NCBI GenBank assembly: GCA_951812925.1
Contig: OX638370.1
Coordinates: 77,978,004 to 78,042,003, forward strand
Length of the DNA stretch: 64,000 bases
Direction of reading: 5' to 3'
From: Calliopum simillimum
Taxonomy: Eukaryota > Arthropoda > Insecta > Diptera > Lauxaniidae
A program made the position numbers and the translations under genes. Below, in pieces: positions 31,523 through 42,362 of the stretch. Under the pieces are notes generated by a model, which searched no databases, had not been told where the DNA came from, and worked only from the letters and a program-made list of their open reading frames with translations. How positions within the stretch are numbered: position 1 is the stretch's first letter; every line of letters begins with the position of its first letter.

Positions 31523-32435
31523 CCGGACTATTACAAAAATACGTAAAGATTATTGTAACAAACATTTCGTTTGGAAATGAACGTTTGGAAATTCTTAAAT
31601 TTAAATTGTTTAATAATCGAAATTCATAGTAAGCTTGTCAAAATCATTTGAAAAAGGCTTATTATAATGGTTTTGATACAATATTTTCCAAATGTTTTTA
31701 TATAATATTTTTAAATTGTTTTTAGATTTTTCAATAAACATTTTGTTAGTGTTTTCTAAGTTAGTCTAACAATATTTTCCAAACATTTTTATATTTAACC
31801 AAAAATAAAAATTATATTCACTGAGAACCGAACCTATGATTTGACAAACTTATAAACTGTCCTTAAGTGTCAATTATGATTCAAATGCTTGTGTTTCACT
31901 TAGCTCGATAAGTCATTGAAAAATAAAATTCAAATTTTTTCGTAAGTTTCAAAAACGATTGCTCAAACTTTTGGAAAATAGTATTTTCTAATTGTTGACT
32001 TTAACCTTGCATATCAATTGAAAAATTATAAAAAAACAACATTTTCCAAACGCTAATTTAAATTTGATACTCGTATAAATTTGGTTAATTTTTTTTTTTT
32101 TTAGTTTTTGGAATAAAAGTCCTTAAAGTCCATTTTTAAAGCTATTTTATTTAGAAATAAAACTTGTTTTGTGTAAAAATTTTTATTACTTTAAATTTCA
32201 CGTACAAAACCAAAACGTTGGGGCCACTTTTTTTATATTATTCAGTATTTTTTCCAATGCAATGTATAAGATTTACAAGGAAAATGTAACCTTAAAGACA
32301 TTGATTGATGGTATTTGTTTTGAAACAATTGCAACCAAGATTGTCATTCATTTGTCGACGCTGAAAATACATTTGCTAATCAAGAAATTCAAAATAAATT
32401 GAAGTTTTTTTTCTGCTTTGCAGGCTGCTTAATTG
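31523..32435. other. AT-rich sequence, nothing recognised
   Basis: Repeated ATATTTTCCAAA(T/C)GTTTTTATA phrases (31680-31800) suggest a weak internal duplication. No gene or element end is recognised. Confidence 0.45.
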
Positions 32436-32860
32436 CATTTTGCACCTCCATAGAAGAATCAGCCTTCGCGTAAGATTTCATCACATGTTTCTTTTGTTGC
32501 AAGCGTTATGCAAAAGCAACGCCAGCTACTGCTGCTGCGGCGATACAGGGTGCAAACTGTTTAATTGCTTAATTAATTGTTGCACAGCGATTGAGCAGTG
32601 CGATTGCAGCAGCGGTGGCAAACATTTTGCACACTCGATTGGTGCTGGTGCTCGCTATACCACGCCACACCGCCGAAATCACTGATGGGGCAACACGATA
32701 TGCAATGCAGCGCTTGTACGACACTCCATGACACGGGTTGATTGCGATCGAATGCGATTGATTTGTGTAAAACTGCACGACGCTTAGCGCTTTTGCAACA
32801 AAAGAAAAAAAAACACTGAAAATCGCTGAATACAAAGCGCAGTGAGCGCGCTGCTCAAAC
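32436..32860. other. GC-richer single-copy segment, possible regulatory DNA
   Basis: Base composition rises sharply and the sequence has many CTGCTG/GCAGCAG words, paired TTAATTGCTTAATTAATTG sites and CG-containing motifs. No second copy is seen. No reading frame looks like protein (the longest has scattered Cys). It resembles fly enhancer or promoter-flank sequence, but this is only an impression. A second unusual GC patch at 32935-33080 holds CGTGGCCCGCGGGCC. Confidence 0.3.
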
Positions 32861-33099
32861 GTCTATTTGGGAGGCTATCGGATGAATGGAATCAATTGGT
32901 AATTTACATATGTATGTATGTAGGAGAGCTTGGCATGGGACGTGTTTTTTTTTTCGTGGCCCGCGGGCCTTCACTCTTCGGCGACAGTCTCGGGCCTTGA
33001 AATCGGGTTTAATGCATGCTTCCTGCGAGTCAAGGCCTAACTCCAAAAGCCCATAACGGCCGGTAAGCCATGGCAAGGATGATGCATAAGCTGGAAAAA

Positions 33100-34140
33100 A
33101 ATTCTGTAAAATAAGGCATCAATGTGGCGCCTTAAATGACAATGGAGTAAGTCAAGTCAAACAAATCGTCGTGGATTCGACCAGAAACTCAGATAAGCTA
33201 TTTATAATGTTTGTTTTTCCTCATTTGAAAATTATTGATTTAGTTTCATCAATTAGTTACAGTTCTTTTAAAACATAAAAAAGGGAGAATATGTTATAAT
33301 ATGGTAGTATTGGGCCGTGCCGGGCCTGGGTTTCGACAAAAATTTGCAACAATTTTAAAATGCTTAAATAGGCACTACGAAACCTCTTCAATTTTTTTTA
33401 TCATTATCTTTAAATTCACTATATTACAAAAACTAAAATATGTAAAATTTAAAACAAAAGACTTAAGCAGCGAACTTTCATTAATTTAACACTCGATATT
33501 AGTGTTGAATGATGGGTAGTGTCTGACAAAAACAACAATGCGCATAACTTTAAAGCATTTGCCATTGCTTTATATGTAAAGTAGTTGTTGTTTTTGCAGA
33601 GATTAATAAAATTCCAAAAAAAAAACAAGAAAACTTCCCACAAAACGAATCTCCAATGAAATTGACTACCCGAATTAACAAAAGTTACTGCTTTGATTCC
33701 ACAAGACAAGTTGGCAAATAGACCAATCAGATGAAACCGGCAGTGCTAAGAACATCAGATAGACAGCGATGATGACTAAGGCAACAGTGATACTTAACAT
33801 TTGGCTCAATTCATTCAGACACAAAATTTGCTCTGTAAATAATTGGCCTACTCACTTGTGACTTTTATACGTTTCCCTGAGCGCTATTTATGTATTTACC
33901 TTCCCTTCATAGTATTCAACCAATCTTAAGTTCTCTTTTTTTTTCGTTTCTCACCTGTCTACCAACTGTTTTTCCTGTTTCGTTTTATTTTCTGTATATG
34001 TAGTATGTAGTAAATTTATGTGTGAAAAAATTCATTGTTTTTTATTTTGTAGGCCGAAAGAGGCGTCAGTCAACAAAAAAGCTGATGATTTTTTGCAAAA
34101 AAAAAGATGGTTGTCACTATAGTGGTTCAACATTTTTTCA
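33100..34140. other. Unassigned sequence
   Basis: Includes GGGCCGTGCCGGGCCTGGG at 33313, close in wording to the patch at 32950, and otherwise AT-rich DNA with no recognised gene. Confidence 0.4.
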
Positions 34141-34145
34141 ATTCA

Positions 34146-34402
34146 ATACCCTACACAAAGGGTATATTAAGTTTATAGATACGTTTGCAATGCATGGAAT
34201 TGGGCGTGGCAGAACAGCAATAAAATTTTATTGATGAGCATCACTTCTTGATTTGATCCATTTACCAGTCTGTTCATTAGTATAAATATTAGAAGAGTTA
34301 TATATAGTTCTATAGAGTATATATATTCTTAATCATCGTCACCTCCTGAGTCGATATAGCTATGTCCGTCTGTCTGTCTGGCTGGCTGGCTGGCTGGCTG
34401 GC

Positions 34403-34441
<39 letters not shown>

Positions 34442-35172
34442 GGAAATATTGTTACGGAAAAACTAGCAAAATAATTTTATGAGATTTGGTACAGTAACTT
34501 TGCCGTAAAAGTTAACTCAAGGGATTGAAAATGAGCAAAATCAGTCAACAGACACGCCTACCGCCCATACAAAAAATAAATTCAAAATGCAACTTTAAAA
34601 GTATTTTTCACGACAATGCCACCAGAATACACATAAATACTAGGAATAGTTAGCGCAAGCTCTTATCAATAAGTAGGCGAATTCAGACAAGAGGGCGTGG
34701 CACCTCCCATATAAGCAAAAGTTTCAAAATGCTATACAGAAAGAGTTTTCTGAGATAATCCAACTAAATCTCTCCCAAACACTAAGGACTATAAATGCAC
34801 GCTCTGTGTAAAAACTGGAGAAAAGGGCATGGCACCTTCGATATAAGCAAAAGTTTCAAAATGTTATGCTGAAAGCGTTTTTTGAGATAATCCAAGCGAA
34901 TTTCAGTGAAATACTGGGAACAATAAGTATAGGCTCCCAGTAAAAACAGGGCGAAGTCACCTCCCATATAACCAAAAATATCAAAATGCTATACTGAAAG
35001 AGTTTTTTGAGATAATCCAACTTAATTTCACCCAAACAATAAGTGCTTAGCTCTGAGCACAAACTGGGTAAACTCGGAGAAGAGGGCGTGACACCATCCA
35101 TATAAGCAAAATTTTCAAAATACTGCAGTGTAGGGTATTTAATTTTCAGCCAGGCCAAAGGTATTACCCTTA
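34146..35172 (+). repeat. Dispersed TATACCC repeat, long copy with GTCT/GGCT microsatellite
   Basis: Same order as 7334-8210: TACCCTACACAAAGGGTATA, a GTCACCTCCTGAGTCGATAT region, a pure (CTGG)n/(TGTC)n tract at 34374-34440 and CACGCCTACCGCCC. It then has four modules with GGCGTGGCACCTCC and AGCAAAAGTTTCAAAATG, and the end TGTAGGGTATTTAATTTT followed by GCCAGGCCAAAGG. The long tetranucleotide tract is a likely hot spot of length variation. Confidence 0.8.
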
Positions 35173-35189
35173 ATATTTAAGGTTTACGT

Positions 35190-35262
35190 TCATTAAAATT
35201 TATTCAAAATTAAAAAAAATTTCGTGCGGCGCACAGTGTCTCGGTTGAGTTTGCTAGTTGTG
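35190..35262 (-). repeat. SINE tail fragment
   Basis: TTCATTAAAATTTATTCAAA...AAAAAAAATTTCGTGCGGCG matches 49707-49758, the 3' tail of the tRNA-like repeat at 49745-49822. The tRNA-like head is not preserved here. Confidence 0.6.
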
Positions 35263-35559
35263 GAAAATTCAAAATTAAAATTTTTTGTGCAAAAGTGTTT
35301 GAATGTGTCCACTTATCTTGAAAAAATATATTTTTATGTTCCCTGGTTAACATTTAGTACATATATTTGCACATCAAAGTTGATATTTTAAATATAATAA
35401 AATTTAAAAAATGTTAGTTCCGGAAAGTGCTTCAACTTCAGTAAGTTTTGTGGTAAGCTTTCCAAGTTTTTCTGATTTCGAAATTTATATTTTTGTTGTA
35501 TATTGGACTAAAAAGCTATGAGCACCGCTCCGCACCGGGTAGAGATGGACATTTTAAGA

Positions 35560-35942
35560 AAATTTGTAGTTTTTTGTTGATGACACGTGAGATTTAAATC
35601 CTCGCACTTTCTCGCAAAAAATTTTCGCCATACTATTCTATTCTAAAATTGTACCAGATTTTATAATAATAGCTAAACTAGGTGCAAAGGTAAAATATTG
35701 CAAATGTTTTTTGTGTGGGGGATACAGTTTCCCCTCTTTTAATATTTCCCATGTTACTTAATAGATATCACATACATCCATGTACCAAATTTTATAATGA
35801 AAAGGTACGCAAATAGAGTATTTTAAGTATCTTAGTGTAGGAGTGCAAGGCCCCCATATTTTAACCCCCTCTCTATTTGTTTAGTATTTTGTAAATGAAA
35901 TACACGTTCTCAATATAAAGTTTTGTAGTAATAACTGCTACA
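35560..35942. repeat. Tandem repeat with CCATGTACCAAATTTTATAA and GGGGG...CCCCC words
   Basis: Units of about 160-180 bases contain a TGGGGG...CCCCCTTGTT inverted motif and CATCCATGTACCAA, then ATAATAGCTA. The array continues at 37404-37480 after the hAT insertion, and related arrays are at 9400-9680 and 43395-44135. Related units give the sequence before insertion for the elements at 35943 and 43522. Confidence 0.7.
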
Positions 35943-37403
35943 CAGGGTTCCAAAATATCCGATATTTATTATAAATATCAAAATATCGGATATTTATGAT
36001 ATATATCCGATGTATATCAAAATTTTGATGTATATCCATTTCGTTGAAAGCCATATTATTATTTTATTGTATTACACTGTCCAACGAATTTCAGACTTTT
36101 GATTTTATCTGTGTTCGGACTAAGTAATTATTATTCCTTGCTATTGATGTAGTAGGACTGCACTTAGAAAATTTTTCCATCATGTCTCAGTTTTCAGATA
36201 AAATGACAATTCCAAAATCACGATTTGCAACTGCGCAAAAAATAATTAAAAAATTTTTAGCCGTCAGAGTTTCCAAAAGAAAATGTCAAACGATGCAACT
36301 AATACCAAGAACTCCAAATCCGAAAAAATTTTTAGATTGGTCCGAAAGATTTTTTTATGCCCGTTTTAATGAGAAAATGTACTGAAAAAACTGAAAACCA
36401 CCTTTCTTTAAGTACATAAGTATATCTTGTCTAAAACAATGTAAAATTAAAAATTGTTATTTTATTTTTTGGAACCAAAAAATTAAAGATTGGATCATAA
36501 ATAACAAACTTGAGTCCTTTTAAATAAAAAATTTAAATACAGCAGTTAGACAAAAGCCTTTGAATTGAATAATCTCTGTACTCGTATGTATGTTAGCATT
36601 TCGGTAGCTAAAATGAATTAAAATTTTTCGTTCAAAAGGACTCAAGTTTGTTATTTATGGTCCAATCCTTAAGTTTTTGATGCCAAAATAAAGCTGTGAC
36701 AATTTTGCAGAAAACCATGAAGGGTTTTTCAATTATAAACTGTTTTAAGCAAGACTCATGTAATTACAGATAGGTAGGATAGGACCGATCTAAAAATTTT
36801 TATTGGATTTGAAATTCTTGCTATTTTTTGGATCGTTTGACATTTTCTTTTTGAAATGCTGACGGCAAATCGTATTTTGAATTTGTCATTTTATCTGAAA
36901 ACTAAGACGTGATGGAAAAATTTTACAAATGCAGTCCTACTATATCAATAGCAAGGAGTAATAATTGCATAGTCCGAGCCCAGATATTTTTTTCCCGTTG
37001 AACAGTGTTATTTATGTTTACTATTTGCAAATGTGTAACATAAACATAATGAATTGTCAATTACTTTCTTCGTAAAAAATAATAGAATAAACATAAAAAA
37101 AACTTACTCTTTCGTAACGAAATTTTTCTAACATGACTGACATCATTAAAGCCGGCAGAAGTGTTGCCATTAATGGATTAGATCTTACTATGTATTAGGG
37201 AGTATGTTTTAACTCTACTCCGACGCCATCATTCATTTGGGAAGTAGAAAAACAGTAACAAACGCCAAAAATTACTTAATAACATAAAATTTTTAAAACA
37301 ATTTTATATTGATATATATCATTAAAAATCATTTGATATATATCGGATACATATCGGCTATATATCATGATATATATCCATTGATATATATCCTCGAACC
37401 CTG
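35943..37403. mobile_element. hAT-like non-autonomous element with 8-bp target duplication
   Basis: The ends are CAGGGTTC (35943-35950) and GAACCCTG (37396-37403), the typical hAT terminal pattern. Flanking octamers CTGCTACA (35935-35942) and CTGCTGCA (37404-37411) agree at 7 of 8 positions. Joining the flanks restores the local tandem-repeat unit. Inside the ends lie repeated GATATATATC words. No transposase frame exists. The centre is occupied by the element at 36075-37007. Confidence 0.85.
36075..37007. mobile_element. CACTG-ended palindromic element with TTA target duplication
   Basis: Ends CACTG (36075) and CAGTG (37007) are flanked by TTA on both sides. Arms pair over about 250 bases or more (for example TTGCTATTGATGTAGTAGGA at 36138 with its complement at 36940). 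A second inner pair, AACAAACTTGAGTCCTTTT at 36503, is mirrored at 36640. Three-base target duplications with CACTG-like ends occur in the CMC/EnSpm and PIF/Harbinger groups. I cannot choose between these, and no transposase is present. Confidence 0.8.
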
Positions 37404-37480
37404 CTGCTGCAGGTGCAAAGGAATAGCAATTGATATGTTGTTTGTATGGGGGGTGCAACGCCCCCTTGTTCGAAACATTA

Positions 37481-38765
37481 AAAATAGGAAAATAACGTAG
37501 GAAATAAAGATCTAAGAAAAGGACAAACTAAAGAACAAATGATTTCCGCCTAAACAAAGACAAACAAATGATATCTTCATGCTCATTACTTATGTTATAT
37601 ATTTACATAACAATCTCATCGTCTTATGTACATTAAACAAATGTGATTTTTTGAGGCATTACATAATCCAACATAAAATAGACAAAAACCCCAAATGGCT
37701 TACAGAAATGTTTTTGTATTTAAATTAGTGATGCCAATACATCGGTCAATAGCCAAGTAGGGAATTCTTATGACAAAAACTAAATGTAAATATAACGTAA
37801 AGAAGATGGGAAAAATCGTCATAATTTAATTCAACTCTCATTCATTCATAAGTTTCTCACTCTTTCTCACTCTATTCATCTCTCCTTTTCTATTTGATGC
37901 TGTAAAATATTTGACACCAAAATTAAGGTGTTTTCCAAAATTAGGGCTGAACACATTTAACGGTCACGTGGATCAAAATTTGAATTTTAAAGTCGTAACT
38001 TGAGCTGTCAACTTGGAATTTAAGAGTGAGCTCTTCTTTTTCTTCGCTTTTGCTCTTAGGTGATGATGATGATGATTTGAACTTAGGTATGATTACAGGG
38101 CACATGTGTAGTTTTATTCACACAAGATTTTTTTGTAAAATTCTGTTTTGTTGTTTTATTCTTCATCGTTATTTTAAATTTAGTGCTACCTATAATATAG
38201 ATCGATACTAATTTTGTGGTATTTATGCCCGTAGGTATATACATTTCGAGACACAAACATCAAATGCAAAGGCAACTTAATTTGATCAAAGTTACTTATT
38301 AGTGGCTTACACATTTGTTGCTCTTTTCTTTGCTGTGAATAAGTTGCGATCAGGTTCAAGCCACGTTAAATAGAGTAAGTTTGTATTTAAATTTATTTGA
38401 GATTTTTAATTTCTGCATTGAACTGCTACTGTACAATCAGAGTTGTTTGCTTATCATAATTTTGGGAATTAAATTATTTTAATTACCATCAAGATTTTGA
38501 AATCAGCATTTCCAATTCGATATCAAAATGGTTCATTTGTGAAATCCCTTAACACTTTTCAAAGTCCCACATTTCAAAAATTATAGAGAATCATCAAAAA
38601 GTATAAAAATTATCGAAAAGTAAACGTAAAAAAATTTTTGATTACGGCAAGACAGAGAGAATGGAGTGTAAGGAATGGAAATAAAAATACAAATTTATAT
38701 TTCCTGTTAAATACATTCTTCTGTTACCCTTATACAATTTCTGAACATTTACTTATGAGGCATTA
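37481..38765. other. Unassigned AT-rich sequence
   Basis: Contains a (GAT)n tract at 38059-38075 and CTCTTTCTC-type pyrimidine runs. No gene or element end is recognised. Confidence 0.45.
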
Positions 38766-38769
38766 CACG

Positions 38770-38885
38770 TTAGACCGGGCTGAAATTTAGATTCATTTCG
38801 AAACATTCGGTTTCTAATCTACTAAATAATCTTCATTTCTAATGCACTCTTGGGTATCCATTTCCTAATGAAAAAAAGGGCTTAA
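38770..38885. repeat. Dispersed repeat, GCACTCTTGGGTA family
   Basis: ATAATCTTCATTTCTAATGC plus ACTCTTGGGTATCCATTT matches 61950-62005, and GAAATTTAGATTCAT matches (inverted) 62150-62165. A short CGGAAGAT tandem (9-bp unit, about four copies) follows at 38998-39025. Confidence 0.55.
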
Positions 38886-39427
38886 CGTTAGGTTAGCGAC
38901 TGTTAATATTTTTTTTTTTAACTAGTTTGGTTTGTTAAGCTAGAAAGAATATGTAATCAAAAATATTAGGGCGGATATACTTTCGGAGATATAGCCATCG
39001 GAAGATCGGAAGATCGGAAGATCGGGATAAGTATGTCTTTTATAAAAATCGGTATAAGTTGAGAACGCCTTGATGGATTTTAAAAATATTGATGTCATAT
39101 GAAAGGTATTTTGCCGGACTACATGTTTGCTGCAATTGAGTCATAGTTTTTGAGATAAGACAATTTTTCAAAAATTCACCCTATTTTTTTGCAGAAAAAC
39201 ATTATTTTTCGCAAAAATGTATTATTAACCTATAATTTTAATAACTAAGTTGAGAAGCCCAATTTATTTCCTTTCATTTGATATGCAACACGTATCCGAA
39301 ATACAACGGCACTTACGAAATTTGACTTTCGCACAGAAAAACTAATCATTTGACCTATTGTGGCACCGACGAATGTCTTATATTTCTGTGCCTGCATAGC
39401 CCCTAACATAAAAAATTTTCTAAAACA

Positions 39428-39466
39428 TATATTTTGAATAAACGTCAACGACGAAAAACTTCAGTT
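39428..39466 (+). promoter_or_regulatory. Possible core promoter of the 39593 gene
   Basis: TATATTTT at 39428-39435 stands about 30 bases before an arthropod initiator match TCAGTT at 39461-39466, 127 bases before the start codon. Both motifs are short and AT-rich DNA produces them by chance, so this is only suggestive. Confidence 0.25.
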
Positions 39467-39592
39467 GAAGTGAAATCTTTTAACTTTTTAAATCTTTTTT
39501 ATAATTTTTTATTATTTTTTTTTTTATAACTTTTCTACAATTTCTACATTTTTTATAATAAAACCATTAAAAAAAAAACAAAAGACAACGAA

Positions 39593-40216
39593 ATGTACGC
39601 CCAGAAAAAACCACTCTCCTTAGGGGAAATATATCCCCCAACAAAGTTAACGAATAAGAAAAAACCTACAGTGGGTGGTGGAAACCGTGAACACAAGCAT
39701 TTGTGTTTTGATGAATCCAATATTGATGCAACATACCATCATATACACTGCAGATCATATAGAAAGTTGGATACACAATATCCCAGATTTTCTATAACAG
39801 TTGATGGTACAGATGTGGAAAGGGATATAGTTGGGGCGTCATCAAGTTCTTCAAGTGCTCGCACTAATCAGGATACTTACCCAAAAAGGATAGTAAGTTC
39901 AAGCAGCTCGAATTGCAGCAATGTATCTGAAAGTTTTGAGGAAAAACGAAAAAGGTTTTATCAATCTGAATTTTTATTAACCAGACAGCGACCGCTGGGT
40001 GATGAGTTTCATCCATCTGGAGATTGCAAATTGGATAATGAGATGCAAGACTACGATTTTCGACCATCGTTTGCCAATGCGTTTTTCAGCAACCGGAGAT
40101 CATTGTATGCAAAGGGCTTAGCAAGGACAAATAGTCGCGTAACCTTGACTCAAAGGAACAGCGTAAGGAGCTATGCCTCGACTAAAAGCTCTATATCGAA
40201 AAAACGACCCTCTTGA
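39593..40216 (+). CDS. Unrecognised 207-residue Ser/Arg/Lys-rich protein
   Basis: A single uninterrupted frame starts in a good context (CAACGAAATG) and ends with TGA at 40216. AATAAA signals follow at 40248-40253 and 40257-40262. The protein starts MYAQKKPLSLGEIYPPTK and has Ser runs at residues 83-88 and 102-106. A charged stretch SFEEKRKRFYQSEF spans about 113-126. The C-terminus is basic and Ser/Arg-rich (NRRSLYAKGLARTNSR at 167-182, ending SKKRPS). No signal peptide, membrane segment or known domain is seen; it reads as largely disordered. Composition is balanced and unlike the Phe/Lys/Asn-rich chance frames around it, and the DNA is not in a repeat. An intronless small fly gene, possibly with tissue-restricted expression, is plausible. 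Whether it is expressed cannot be told from sequence. Confidence 0.65.
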   Translation: MYAQKKPLSLGEIYPPTKLTNKKKPTVGGGNREHKHLCFDESNIDATYHHIHCRSYRKLDTQYPRFSITVDGTDVERDIVGASSSSSSARTNQDTYPKRIVSSSSSNCSNVSESFEEKRKRFYQSEFLLTRQRPLGDEFHPSGDCKLDNEMQDYDFRPSFANAFFSNRRSLYAKGLARTNSRVTLTQRNSVRSYASTKSSISKKRPS

Positions 40217-40247
40217 AATATGTTTTATCCTGGACAGAAAAATGCGA

Positions 40248-40262
40248 AATAAAGCTAATAAA
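40248..40262 (+). terminator. Polyadenylation signals
   Basis: Two AATAAA hexamers, 32 and 41 bases after the stop codon of the 207-codon frame, are placed as expected for its 3' end. Confidence 0.5.
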
Positions 40263-40427
40263 AGTCGTGTTTACATGGATAAATCGAGTTTATGATATTA
40301 ATTGGTAGTAAAATACGAAATACGCTTTCTATTTGTAGAGGAGCAGGTATACCAGACTTTCTGAAACTGCGAGATATTCCTATGGAATGCACTGTAATTT
40401 CAACGCGTTTTCGCTTTAGACAGGTAG

Positions 40428-40801
40428 GCGTTAGGATATAATGCCCAATGAAATAACGCCCAAAAACAAAAACGAAATAACGCCCCAACTATTTTCATAT
40501 GAATTTTGGCGATAATCATTTTGGAAATAACGCCCAAAAATTTGGGCTTTATTGTGTTTTTTTTTGGGCATTATTTCGTTTTATTTTTAATAAATGAAAT
40601 AACACCCAAAAAAAAAACACGAAACAACGCCTATTTTTAAAAAATTAAATAACGCCCAAATTATTTTCACACAAATTTGGGCGATAATCATTTTGGAAAT
40701 AACGCCCAAAATTTATTTGTATGAAAATTATTGGGCGTTATTTCGTTTTTGTTTTGGGCTTTATTACGTCATTTTATTTTTTGGGCGTTATTTCCTAACT
40801 C
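40428..40801. mobile_element. Inverted-repeat element built of AATAACGCCCAAA motifs
   Basis: GTTAGGATATAATGCCCAA at 40430 is mirrored by TTGGGCGTTATTTCCTAAC ending at 40799. The inside consists of GAAATAACGCCCAAAA motifs and their complements (TTTTGGGCGTTATTTC), so it folds on itself over most of its length. It is a relative of the element at 41867-42678, which uses GCCAG in place of GCCCA. It begins about 210 bases after the gene at 39593. Confidence 0.75.
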
Positions 40802-41866
40802 CAGATAGGTATATTGGAACAAAGGTATCAGCTCTGTTTCAAAGTATACGTTTGACAATAATCGTTTAGAGTATGTATCTTGCAGAAATATGGAAGGCTT
40901 CATATCTTTTAGTACCCCTAAACAACTTTTTCCTGTCTTTCTTTAGAAGATGTCTACAAAAGACTATTGCGGATAGCTTCTAAAGATGCATTTCAACCAA
41001 GGAAACATCGAATAAAAAGCCGGTAGTAATCATGTCGTCAAAGGAGCACTCTATGGAATTATTACAATATTTTTCCAACATATCTTTAAAATACCTCTCG
41101 CTTTAGTATCCCAAATATTTACAGCAATAGATTTCGTCATAATTTCCACAATTCTCAATACCCCAGCCCATTGAATAACCAATTAAACGGTTCATTGAAA
41201 TGTTCACACAAATCAATTAGTGTGCCAAATTAGAATTTTATAGCTATGAATTATGAAATTTGACACTCTTTCTTTCGTTACTTTGCGTTGAATGTTAGCC
41301 AATTCTGAATCGCTTACCAGTTGCCGTGCCTAGAATAAATAATTCATAGAACAAATAAATATTTCACATGCAAATAAATGCAAATATTTTCAAAATGTTG
41401 CATAAATAAATAAATCATCCTAAATTCAATTTAATTCCACTCAACTCAATTGAATTCACTTTATAATATTTGCATAATTCAACGTTTCCGTTTTATTTCC
41501 ATTCGGGCAATTCCATGAAAACGTAACTTTTTATTTTGTTCCAAACTTTAGTTAAAATGTATCAAATATAACTTGAGTTCCACCTTATGTGCAACAACAT
41601 AAATTGTATCTCTTTGGAACAGTTTGTGTTAGTACATCAACTTTTGTTCATACACCTTTTCTCATCGACATGCAACCAAATCCAATTTTTTGTGGATTAC
41701 AGCAACACTTATCATTTAAGTTGCTTTAAAACTCCCCCGAGTTATGAAGAGATTAAGGCAAAAAGCAGAGAGCAACCAATTTTAAAGTTCTAATCCGGAC
41801 CTAAGTTTGACAGACCATGTGTACGAAGCGATAAGGTGGATTATTTTTTTGAAAAAGTAGGAAATA
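40802..41866. other. Unassigned AT-rich sequence
   Basis: Contains AAATAAATA runs (41335-41420). No gene, tRNA-like module or element end is recognised. Confidence 0.45.
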
Positions 41867-41955
41867 GGGCTCCCTTAAATAACTCCATAGCAAATAAAGC
41901 CAGAAAATTTTTTGAAACTTACGCCAGAAAATATGCATACAAAATTCTGGCGTTA

Positions 41956-42362
41956 CACTCCAAGAAAAATTTACGGTTCGTAAATTGCGTACCCAAAGCG
42001 AATCGCTTACGAACTCTCATTTCACTAACACTCACATTGAATGTGTAAGCAAACAATATTTATATTTTTATTTGTCAGCATTTGGCAGCATTCCAGGAGC
42101 ATGGATTGTTGGTAAGATTATCCAACGAATCAAGGGCAAGGGCTTCAACTTAGTGCTCGTCCTTTTCCAGTAGTTGCAATGATGTTGGAAGGCTTAAACG
42201 TGAAAACTATGTAAGATATTGGGTGAGACCAACCCTGCTGACTCATACTCGGGTCTGATGATGGTTCAAATGAGCAAAACGCCAAAGCGGTACGTTTACG
42301 GAGTCTAGTATGACTTAAAGACTTCGCCGGCGATACGCTTTCGTAACGCTTTTCTTAAAGGG
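41956..42362 (+). mobile_element. TA-flanked 407-bp element carrying an NDP-kinase fragment (copy 2)
   Basis: TA stands at 41954-41955 and 42363-42364. Deleting the segment and one TA recreates the host motif CTGGCGTTATTTCC, which occurs many times nearby, so the boundaries are firm. The ends CACTCCAAGAAAAATTTACG and (complement) CCCTTTAAGAAAAGCGTTACG are imperfect inverted repeats. Inside, from left to right, are TACCCAAAGCGAATCGCTTA, a kinase fragment (42083-42245) and then GTACGTTTACGGAGTC and ACTTCGCCGGCGATACGC. The same non-coding parts frame the pseudogene at 30069-30485. A Tc1/mariner-like mobiliser is inferred from the TA target only. Confidence 0.8.
42083..42245 (+). pseudogene. awd-like: Nucleoside-diphosphate kinase fragment (awd-like), internally deleted
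   Basis: Reads WIVGKIIQRIKGKGFNLV (kinase N-terminal helix). A deletion of about 30 codons follows, with VLVRPF-like remains, then PVVAMMLEGLNV and, after a frameshift, ILGETNPADSYSG. These are in the same order as in the enzyme, but the active-site His region is absent. It is much shorter than the sister fragment at 30069-30485. Confidence 0.82.

Noticed and set aside
32855..33076. Minus-strand frame MPWLTGRYGLLELGLDS
   Set aside because: A GC-richer patch gives an open frame, but no start context, domain or second line of support was found.
36182..36385. 67-codon frame MSQFSDKMTIPKSRFATAQ
   Set aside because: It lies in one arm of the CACTG palindromic element and is not preserved in the other arm.
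41587..41793. 68-codon frame upstream of the foldback element
   Set aside because: No domain, weak context and AT-driven composition.
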